Positions 50,441 through 57,700 of a DNA stretch of 64,000 nucleotides are shown in pieces (within the stretch, counting starts at the first letter, position 1; each line of letters starts with the position of its first letter). The notes below the pieces were generated by a model. The model saw only the letters and a list, made by a program, of their open reading frames with translations. It had not been told where the DNA came from and made no database searches. The stretch is from Rariglobus sp041662485. GTDB lineage: Bacteria; Verrucomicrobiota; Verrucomicrobiia; Opitutales; Opitutaceae. Where the stretch lies: positions 31,993-95,992 of the forward strand of contig JBAZSJ010000017.1 in the NCBI GenBank assembly GCA_041662485.1, written 5' to 3'. Position numbers and translations under genes: made by a program.

Positions 50441-50460
50441 GTAGGGTTAGGCCCCATATA
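50441..50460 (+). promoter_or_regulatory. shared motif variant (GTAGGGTTAGGCCCCATATA) before the CsbD gene
   Basis: GTAGGGTTAGGCCCCATATA lies 90 bp before the CsbD ATG, in the opposite direction to the neighbouring 50407 site. GTAGCATCGGG follows about 19 bp later. It keeps the GGG...CCCCAT frame but differs in the centre. Confidence 0.5.
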
Positions 50461-50549
50461 AGCGGGCGGGGTCCAGGCGTAGCATCGGGACGTCCCCATC
50501 GCGGGAACACGTTGGCCGTCACGCAGGCGTCCCGAATCAAAACCCGATC

Positions 50550-50759
50550 ATGAACACACTCGAAATCAAGGGCGACTGGAACATCGCCAAGGGAAAGTTG
50601 AAGCAGAAGTGGGCCTCGCTCACCGACGACGATCTTCAATACGTCGACGGCAAGCAGGACGAACTGCTGGGCCGCATCCAAAAACGCACCGGCGAAAGCC
50701 GCGAGGCCGTCGAGAAGGCCATCAAGGAGTCCTCCTCGGACTGCGGCTGCAAGAAGTAA
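50550..50759 (+). CDS. CsbD-like stress protein
   Basis: The 69-residue protein matches the CsbD family: EIKGDWNIAKGKLKQKWASL (about 5-24), then LQYVDGKQDELLGRIQKRTG and a C-terminal helix with DCGCKK. CsbD-like proteins are small, hydrophilic, highly expressed general-stress proteins of unknown biochemical role. Its start is the ATG at 50550 with no evident Shine-Dalgarno sequence. It lies 49 bp before the dodecin gene. Confidence 0.93.
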   Translation: MNTLEIKGDWNIAKGKLKQKWASLTDDDLQYVDGKQDELLGRIQKRTGESREAVEKAIKESSSDCGCKK

Positions 50760-50808
50760 CCCCACGGCTCCGGGAGCGCGACGGCGCGCATCCCGGCCAA
50801 ATCCTTTT

Positions 50809-51033
50809 ATGAAAAACGAAACCGTCTATAAAACCATCGAGCTCACCGGCACCTCGTCCACCTCCATCGAGGACGCGGTGGGCGCGGCCATCCACCGCGC
50901 GCACAAAACCGTGAAACGCCTGAGCTGGTTCTACGTGAGCGAAACCCGCGGCAATATCGACAAAGGCAAGGTCCACCACTGGCAGGTGACGATCAAGGTC
51001 GGCTTCGCCTTGGAAGACGCCGGCAAAAAGTAA
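50809..51033 (+). CDS. dodecin family flavin-binding protein
   Basis: The 74-residue protein shows the dodecin pattern: VYKTIELTGTSSTSIEDAVG (about 6-25), AIHRAHKTVKRLSWFYVSET (about 27-46, with the stacking Trp in SWF), and RGNIDKGKVHHWQVTIKVGF (about 47-66). Dodecins form hollow dodecamers that bind riboflavin, FMN or related flavins and buffer free flavin in the cytoplasm. It lies close to CsbD and is probably co-expressed. A hairpin with a T-run follows. Confidence 0.95.
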   Translation: MKNETVYKTIELTGTSSTSIEDAVGAAIHRAHKTVKRLSWFYVSETRGNIDKGKVHHWQVTIKVGFALEDAGKK

Positions 51034-51069
51034 TGCCAATATCCCGATCAATTTAGATTTTGGCCCCAT

Positions 51070-51127
51070 GTAGGCCCGACCGGTGGTCGGGCTTTTCTCG
51101 GAGCACCAGACCACCGGTCTGGCCTAC
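51070..51127 (+). terminator. terminator-like palindromic repeat after the dodecin gene
   Basis: GCCCGACCGGTGGTCGGGC followed by TTTT forms a terminator stem, and GTAGGCC at 51070 pairs with GGCCTAC at 51121-51127 to make a larger palindrome. It is the same family as the element after the DUF3313 gene at 29562. Confidence 0.7.
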
Positions 51128-51198
51128 ACCGAGCCAAGCCAAAGTCTGATACCACAGGGTGATTGGCATGATCCCCGTCTGTCGCACCTCCGTTACCC

Positions 51199-51789
51199 AT
51201 GAAAACCGAACCGCAACCCAAAGACTTCCCTGTCGTCTGCGTGGGCGGGTCGGCCGGCGGGCTCGATGCGTATGTCCGCCTGCTGAAAAATCTGCCGGCC
51301 GACATGGGCGTCGCCATCGTGATCGTGAACCACGTGAGAAACGTGGCGACGCGGCTTCACGAGATTCTCCCCCGTTTCACCACGATGCCGGTCGAGCTGA
51401 TCACGGAACGGCTGGATATCCGGCCCGACCGCGTGTTCATCATTCCGTCGCAGCACGATTTGCATGTGCTCGACGGGGAGTTTCGCCTGGAACCCGTGTC
51501 GAAACCGCAGGGCTGGCCCGACGTGATCACGGTTTTCCTGCGATCCCTGACCAAGCATTGGGACGGGAAACTGATCGCGGTCATCGTCTCCGGGTATGAT
51601 GGGGACGGGGCCGCCGCGCTGTGCGGCATCAAGCAAGAGGGGGGCGTCACCATCGCCCAGAAGCTTGAGACCGCGGCGCAGCCCGACATGCCGGAGAGCG
51701 CGATCGCCAGCGGATGCGTGGACTTCGTGCTGTCCCCCGAGGACATCGCCAAAAAAATCATCGAGATCGCGCATGGTCGCACGCACTGA
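51199..51789 (+). CDS. stand-alone CheB-type protein-glutamate methylesterase
   Basis: The 196-residue protein is only the CheB catalytic domain: VVCVGGSAGGLDAYVRLLKN (about 12-31, Ser of the GGSAGG nucleophile), VIVNHV (His, about 42-47), and SGYDGDGAAAL (Asp, about 138-148), the Ser-His-Asp triad of the family. It lacks the receiver domain of chemotaxis CheB. It overlaps the PocR-AraC gene by 17 bp, so the pair is probably translated together. Chemotaxis receptors are not in the window, so the target of demethylation is unknown. The start at 51199 follows a plausible leader without a strong Shine-Dalgarno. Confidence 0.92.
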   Translation: MKTEPQPKDFPVVCVGGSAGGLDAYVRLLKNLPADMGVAIVIVNHVRNVATRLHEILPRFTTMPVELITERLDIRPDRVFIIPSQHDLHVLDGEFRLEPVSKPQGWPDVITVFLRSLTKHWDGKLIAVIVSGYDGDGAAALCGIKQEGGVTIAQKLETAAQPDMPESAIASGCVDFVLSPEDIAKKIIEIAHGRTH

Positions 51790-52684
51790 CCTGCCGGAAA
51801 AGCCAACGCACGCCGGCCCGGACGTCCGGGCCGCGATGGTGTTGTGCCTGCAACAGTCGAAACTCTTCCGCGATTATAGGCAGGCGTTCGAAGCCACCAC
51901 GGGGCTGCCGCTGGTGCTGCGCGCGGCCGGTTCCTTTCAGGCGCCGTTGCAAGGCTCGAAGCGGACGAATCCGTTTTGCGCGCTCATGATCGGGTCGGGC
52001 AAGACCTGCGCGTCGTGCCTTCAATTCCAGCAGCGGGCCGAGGAGACGGCGGTGCGGGAAGCCAAAACGCTCCGGTGTCATGCCGGCCTGAGCGAGTCCC
52101 TCGTGCCGGTGTGCGTGGGAAATCATGTGCTGGGTTACCTCCAGACGGGGCAGGTGTTCGTGGGAGCGCCATCGGGACGGCGTCTCAACCACACCCCTGG
52201 CGTCAGCGGCCATCGCCAGTTGCAGGCCGCCTATTTTCAGACGCCCGTGTTTAGCAAAACGCAGTATCAGGCGATCATCCGGCTGCTGGTCATTTTTGCG
52301 GAGCATCTCGCTTCGGTCAGCAATCAGCTGCTGACCAGCCAGACCACGACGGAGTCTCCCATGATCGCGAAAGCGCGTGCGTTTATCGCGCTGCATCAGG
52401 ACGAGGATCTCGGGCTGGCGGACGCGGCTCATGCGGTGAACATGAGCCCCTTTTATTTCTGCAAACTTTTCAGGAAGGCGACCGGCCTGACCTTCACCGA
52501 ATACCTCGCCCGCACGCGCGTCGAGACCGTGAAGCACAAGCTGCTCGACGCCCACATGCGCGTGAGCGAGGCGGCCTACGCCTCGGGGTTCCAATCGCTT
52601 TCCCAGTTCAACCGCGTGTTCCTGCGGGTCGCCGGCGAAGCCCCCCGCCACTATCGCGACCGGATTCACGACTTAAACGCCTGA
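51773..52684 (+). CDS. PocR-domain AraC-family transcriptional regulator
   Basis: The 303-residue regulator has an N-terminal PocR ligand-binding domain (about 20-190): LFRDYRQAFEATTGLPLVLR, CALMIGSGKTCASCLQFQQR (Cys pair), AKTLRCHAGLSESLVPVCVG and VLGYLQTGQVFV. A C-terminal AraC double helix-turn-helix follows (about 205-300): LGLADAAHAVNMSPFYFCKL, FRKATGLTFTEYLARTR, AAYASGFQSLSQFNRVF. PocR domains sense small molecules, in known cases hydrocarbon-like ligands or propanediol. I start at the ATG 51773 inside the CheB gene (17-bp overlap). It probably controls genes elsewhere; the pairing with CheB is unusual. Confidence 0.9.
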   Translation: MVARTDLPEKPTHAGPDVRAAMVLCLQQSKLFRDYRQAFEATTGLPLVLRAAGSFQAPLQGSKRTNPFCALMIGSGKTCASCLQFQQRAEETAVREAKTLRCHAGLSESLVPVCVGNHVLGYLQTGQVFVGAPSGRRLNHTPGVSGHRQLQAAYFQTPVFSKTQYQAIIRLLVIFAEHLASVSNQLLTSQTTTESPMIAKARAFIALHQDEDLGLADAAHAVNMSPFYFCKLFRKATGLTFTEYLARTRVETVKHKLLDAHMRVSEAAYASGFQSLSQFNRVFLRVAGEAPRHYRDRIHDLNA

Positions 52685-52712
52685 CGCGAACGGTAGGGCG
52701 TTTTTATCTGTC

Positions 52713-52792
52713 GTAGGGCCCGACCTTGTGTCGGGCCGGTGCGGCTGCGCAGGCCAAAAGACATCGCGGCCTCACGCAAGGTGAGGCCCTAC
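52713..52792. repeat. REP-like hairpin element
   Basis: The outer arms GTAGGGCC (52713) and GGCCCTAC (52785-52792) pair. Inside lie two smaller hairpins, GGCCCGACC with its complement and GGCCTCACGCAAGGTGAGGCC. There is no coding content. It lies 3' of the PocR-AraC gene and could act as a terminator or RNA stabiliser. Confidence 0.6.
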
Positions 52793-52885
52793 AAACTCGC
52801 CATCGCAACCACGACGCTCGCCCCGTTCCTACCGGAAGGCTTAGGCAACCGCCAAAGTTGCGGAGTAGTTGTCCGGATTCTAACT

Positions 52886-52922
52886 CCGTAGTGGCGCAAT
52901 TAAAAGATTTGCGCCACTACGG
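52886..52922 (+). promoter_or_regulatory. operator 1 of the Fic gene: TGGCGCAA-N9-TTGCGCCA
   Basis: A 37-bp near-perfect palindrome with arms CCGTAGTGGCGCAA and its complement around a 9-bp centre. The core TGGCGCAA-N9-TTGCGCCA repeats exactly in operator 2, about 120 bp downstream. A half site, TGGCGCTA, lies at 52931-52938. Confidence 0.75.
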
Positions 52923-53011
52923 ATGGGATATGGCGCTAGTTTTTATAACTCTGTGGTAAAATAGTTAACATGATTTAAATCTAGATATGTATCTGCATAA
53001 TTAGTTTTATA

Positions 53012-53036
53012 TGGCGCAAGTGGTGAATTTGCGCCA
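53012..53036 (+). promoter_or_regulatory. operator 2 of the Fic gene: TGGCGCAA-N9-TTGCGCCA
   Basis: TGGCGCAA at 53012-53019 and TTGCGCCA at 53029-53036 are exact inverted arms with a 9-bp spacer, ending 11 bp before the Fic ATG. A protein bound here would block the ribosome-binding region or the transcription start. The Fic protein's own N-terminal helix-turn-helix is the natural candidate. Confidence 0.75.
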
Positions 53037-53047
53037 CATCGGATTCC

Positions 53048-54427
53048 ATGCCAAAAAAGGTTCCTGAGTCCGAGTTGACCGCCGTCCTCAAGGCCATGGC
53101 GGATTTGTCCCGGCCCGCGTCGCTGGAGGAGATCGCCGGGAAACTCGGCACGCCGCTCGCCCGCCGAACCCTGCAGCGCCGGCTCGCAAACCTGGTCGAT
53201 GAAGCGCGGCTTGTCGCGCAAGGGTCGGGTTCCGGCACGCGTTACCAGCTTCCCGCGGTCGCGCAGCCCAAGCCCTTGGGCACCGTGGACCACGACGACT
53301 TTGGCCAGGAGCTTTCTCCCGAAGCCGACGATATCAAGCGGATCGTCGGCCAGCCAGCCAGCCGTCGTAAGCCCGTGGGCTATGACCGTTCGTTTCTGGA
53401 AAGCTACCGGCCCAACACCACTCGTTATCTTCCTCTCGCCTTGCGCGACAAACTGGCGGCACTTGGGCGCATCACGGGCGAGGTTCAGCCGGCCGGCACC
53501 TATCTGCGCAAGGTGATGGATCGGCTCATCATCGACCTGTCGTGGAATTCGAGCCGCCTCGAAGGCAACACCTACTCGCTGCTGGAAACGCAGCGCCTCC
53601 TTGAGTTGGGAGAAAGTGCCGAGGGCAAGGCCGCCCAGGAGACCCAGATGATTCTCAACCACAAGGCGGCGATTGAAATGCTCGCCGACCAGGCGGCGGA
53701 AATCGGCTTCAACCGCTACACCCTTTGCAACCTGCACGCGCTGCTCTCGGAAAATCTGCTGCCAGATCCGGCGGGCGGCGGACGGCTGCGCGCCCACGCC
53801 GTCGCCATCACCGGTTCGGTGTTTCACCCTTTGGAGGTGCCTTCGGCGATCGAGGAGTGCTTTGACCAAATCATGGCCTCGGCATCCGCGATCGACGACG
53901 CCTTTGAGCAGGCCTTCTTCGTCATGGTCCACCTGCCTTATCTCCAGCCGTTCGAGGACGTAAATAAACGGGTGTCGCGACTCGCCGCCAACATCCCTCT
54001 GGTGCAACGCAATCTCGGCCCGCTGTCGTTCGTCGATGTGCCGCAGTCGGACTACGCCAACGCCGTCCTGGGCGTCTACGAATTGAACCGGGTCGATTAT
54101 CTGCGGGACGTTTTCGAGTGGGCTTACGAGCGCTCATGCATCCGCTACGCGGCCGTCCGACAATCGATCGGCGAGCCTGATCTGTTCCGGATGCGGCACC
54201 GCGAACGCCTGGGGCAGGTCATTACCGCGGTCGTTGGTGGCGGTCTGGACAAGAAGGCGGCGGCGGCCTTGGTGCGGCAGGAAGCGGAGACGATCCCGGA
54301 CATCAACGAGCGGAAGCGCTTCGCGGAAATGGCGGAGACCGAGCTCACGAGCCTGCACGGTGGAAACTTCGCCCGTTATCGGCTGCGCCCCGCGCAATTC
54401 GAAGCGTGGCAAAAGACCTGGCGGTAG
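53048..54427 (+). CDS. Fic-family protein with N-terminal winged helix and non-canonical active site
   Basis: The 459-residue protein begins with a winged helix-turn-helix (about 8-65; SLEEIAGKLGTPLARRTLQR). It then has the inhibitory-helix motif SSRLEGN (about 166-172) and a Fic core. The Fic motif reads QPFEDVNKRVSR (about 299-310), whereas active AMP-transferases have HxFx(D/E)GNGRxxR: the catalytic His is Gln and both Gly of GNG are replaced. A subfamily with PFxDxNKR is known, but its activity is uncertain. It probably acts as a regulator or as a very altered transferase. Two operators upstream suggest autoregulation. It lies just before the SIR2 defence-type gene. Confidence 0.88.
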   Translation: MPKKVPESELTAVLKAMADLSRPASLEEIAGKLGTPLARRTLQRRLANLVDEARLVAQGSGSGTRYQLPAVAQPKPLGTVDHDDFGQELSPEADDIKRIVGQPASRRKPVGYDRSFLESYRPNTTRYLPLALRDKLAALGRITGEVQPAGTYLRKVMDRLIIDLSWNSSRLEGNTYSLLETQRLLELGESAEGKAAQETQMILNHKAAIEMLADQAAEIGFNRYTLCNLHALLSENLLPDPAGGGRLRAHAVAITGSVFHPLEVPSAIEECFDQIMASASAIDDAFEQAFFVMVHLPYLQPFEDVNKRVSRLAANIPLVQRNLGPLSFVDVPQSDYANAVLGVYELNRVDYLRDVFEWAYERSCIRYAAVRQSIGEPDLFRMRHRERLGQVITAVVGGGLDKKAAAALVRQEAETIPDINERKRFAEMAETELTSLHGGNFARYRLRPAQFEAWQKTWR

Positions 54428-54711
54428 AACGTGTAGGAGCGTTTCGAGCGTCGGCGACAGTCCGCCACTGGCTTATGAGGACGAAAGGGGTAACCCGCCG
54501 TTGTCACGCGGCTAGGTGATCGTGAGCTAGGGGCGGCTTGGAAAGTAGCATGTAACAGCCCGACCCCTTTGGCTCGGCTGAAATACAATAATACTCGGCT
54601 TCTTCCCCCGGCTTTATCCGCTCATGTTACCTGACCCATATTCGGTCCTCAAAATCGTCCTGTGTATATCCCAAACTTGCGAATGGGAGCGGCTTCTACA
54701 TTGCTCCACTC
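54428..54711. other. intergenic region before the SIR2 gene
   Basis: Between the Fic stop and the GTG of the SIR2 gene there is no supported gene or repeat. The promoter of the large SIR2 gene is presumably here; no clear -35/-10 pair could be picked with confidence. Confidence 0.4.
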
Positions 54712-57700
54712 GTGAACCCGGGTGATGACCCAAACCTTGGCGGCCTCAAGAACGCGATCCAGGCAAACCAGCTTGTCGCGGTCATGGGCACTGGCGTGTC
54801 GTTGGCCGTAGGTGCGCCACTAGTGGTCGACGGATTCAAGGTCGCGTCGTGGCAGGGACTCATCCAGCACGGGATTCATCGTTGCCAGGCGCTCGACTTA
54901 ATCACCGACGGGCGCGCGGACCAACTCACGAAAATGGTTGGATGGGCAAACGTCGACGATCTGATCTATGTCGCTGAGTCGGTCACGAAGACACTGCGGG
55001 AGGCGTCGGCCGGGACATATCAGAAGTGGCTCAACGATACCGTGGGCAAGTTGACGGTGAGCGAACCCCGACTGATTCATGCGTTGGATCGCATCTGCAA
55101 GCTCCTCTCGACGCTCAACTACGATACGCTGCCAGAAAAGGTCCTCAAGCGAGTGTCAGTGAGCTGGAATGAATCCGACCAAATGAGCCTCGCGGTGAAC
55201 GGCCAGAAGGTCGAGGCTGCGGGGAGCGACCACGACACAGTCATCCACCTCCATGGCGTTTACCAAAAAGCCGAGTCGGTGGTCCTTGGCTCCAGCTCGT
55301 ATCGCGCCGTAGTAAGCCACCCTCATACTCAGGCCGTCCTGACGCTCTTCGGGGTCGGCTACACGATGATGTTCGTCGGTTGCGGCGAGACGTTGGCCGA
55401 TCCCAATTTTAGCAACTTTGTCCGCGTCGTCACCGAATTCCTCGGCGAGACCACGAAGGCTCACTACGTCCTCTGCCTCGAACAGGACGTCGAGAAGTGG
55501 AAGGCGAAAAAGATCCCGTGGCTGCATCCGGTGAGCTACGGTAAGAAACACGCGGACATCGTCCCCTTTCTGGAAAGCCTGGCAAAATATCGGGGCGAGC
55601 CGCCATCGGAACCGCCGAAGGGCGAACCGCCGATCGATCCGGCGGGCGGGCCGACGTTCGCGAGCGAGTGGGCGCGCCTGATCAAGCGGGTTCCGCCCGA
55701 CCTCGCCGCCGAGCTGGTGCTGTTGGGGCGGAAGACCGCTACCGAAAAACTCGCGCTGGTCGAGAAAGGCGACGTGGCGGAGCTGGGCATTCAAACCCGT
55801 TTCCCGGACGAGTTGGTCACCTTTGTCGCTGGATTTCTCGCGTCACGCGGTGCGTTGGACACAGCCGAAGGCGCGCGCTGGAAAATCGTCCGCGACACCA
55901 AGTCATGGCAGAAGGCGGTGGATGAGACGGCCGTTAAGAATATTTTGGTGGTTCATCCGGATTTGGATTACGAAGGAAGCCGTTCGGAATTCAATCAGGC
56001 CGCGACCGCTAACGGACACGCCGTCGTGTTTGGCACGCTGCTCAGCCGGCCTGACACCGAGAGCATTGTTCGTCTCGGCCAGCCGGCTCGCCACGAGCTT
56101 GTCGCTGTTTTGAAAAAGGGCGGCGTGCCCGACGCAAAGGCGGAGCAGCTCGCCACTCGGTCGAATGGCAACATTCCGTTGGTGCTGCGCTATCTGGCCG
56201 GAACGCCTGAACGTCCCGTGTGGGCCAAGCCGGAAAGCATCGAGAAAATCCGCCCGCTCGCGCTCTTGGGCGGCTGGCGTTCCGATAACCCAGCGGACGT
56301 GGCCGCCGTTGGCGTGGTGGTCGGAGGAGATTATCACGCGTGGATTTCCGAACTCTTCCCCATTCTCCATGGCGCGGAGCCGCCCTTCGTCCACAACCAG
56401 AATAATTTTAGGCCGGTATCGCGTTACGAAAATTGGCAGCTCCTTGGTCCTTATCTTACGGACGCACACCTCGACCGTTTGAGTCACGCGGCCATCACGG
56501 CGTTGCGCGATGATAATCCCCGGTTGAGCGTTCCCGCCGAAAAGCGGCTTTACTCCGTCCGTGACGATTCCACTCCCAGGTGCTCGGAAATCTTGCGCCA
56601 AGGACTGGCCGAGACAGCGGCACTTCTCGGCGGTCAGTCCGCGGCCCTTTTGCAGTGCAGTCCGAACAAGGCGCGCGAAGTGGCGTTCTCAGTCGTCAGT
56701 TCCGTGCTCAAGGATGCGGATTGGAAACGCTGGGCGAGTTTGGGGTCCCTGCTGACGCTGTTGGCCGAAGCCGATCCGGAAACCTATCTCGGAATCATTC
56801 GGGCCGATCTCAATAAAAAGGACGGGAGTGCCGTCCGACATTTGTTCGGTGAAGTCGAAGGAGGAGTGTTTGGCGAGTTTTACCATAGCGGCTTGCTCTG
56901 GTCGCTCGAAGTCCTGGCGTGGAAGCCAGAGTATCTCAGCCGGGTGGCCCTGATTTTGGCCGAGTTGGATCGTTCGCCACTTCCGGACAACATGGGAAAC
57001 CGACCCCTCGGCTCACTACGCACGACACTGCTTCCGTGGTTGCCTCAGACGCTCGCCACAGTCGCGGAGCGGAAGGTTGCGGTCGAAACGGTGCTCCGAG
57101 ATTTTCCAGAGGTCGGCTGGAAATTACTCCTAGATCTACTGCCTGCACACCACGGCAGCTCCAGTCCGAATCAGCGGCCAGTCTGGCGCGATTGGATTCC
57201 GCCGGAACGTGACGACGGTATCACCTACGGCGAGCGGCGAGAGCAGGAGACGATCTACGCCGAACTCGCTCTCAAGTGCGCGATCGGTGACTCGACGAAA
57301 CTCAAGAAACTGTTCGAGCATCTACTCTACCTTCCGAAACCGGCCTTTGATGCGATAATTGCCGCTCTAAAAAGCGCAGTGGTTACCGGGATGCCGGAAC
57401 GCGACCTCCTCCCGCTGTGGCAACGTCTCGTGCAGGAGGTCAAACGCCATAGAAAGTATGCCAATGCCGATTGGGCCGCGCCACCGGAGATCGTAGCGCT
57501 TCTCGAGGAACTCGCCGCCACCATCGAGCCGAAGAGCCCGGAGGTCCGAGACCAATTCCTGTTCAATTTTGGTGCCCACGATTTCAGGGAAACGGACGAC
57601 TACGACGCGGAAGCCATCAGATTTCGGGAACAGCGCCGCCGAGCGATCACGGAGCTCTATCCTCGGATTGGACTGAATGGAATTTTGACCTTCGCCCAGG

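Larger units (their letters stand above)
52685..53047. other. intergenic region with a hairpin repeat and the operators of the Fic gene
   Basis: No protein-coding gene is supported here. It contains the hairpin element at 52713-52792 and two inverted repeats at 52886-52922 and 53012-53036 (listed separately). The AT-rich stretch 52940-53010 between them should hold the Fic promoter. Confidence 0.5.

Noticed and set aside
50745..50775. GTAACCCCACGG before the dodecin gene as another copy of the shared motif
   Set aside because: It lacks the TAGGG arm, overlaps the CsbD stop codon and has no second block at the right distance.
52943..54007. 354-codon minus-strand frame opposite the Fic gene
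   Set aside because: Antisense shadow; the Fic reading has a clear domain structure and operators in front of it.
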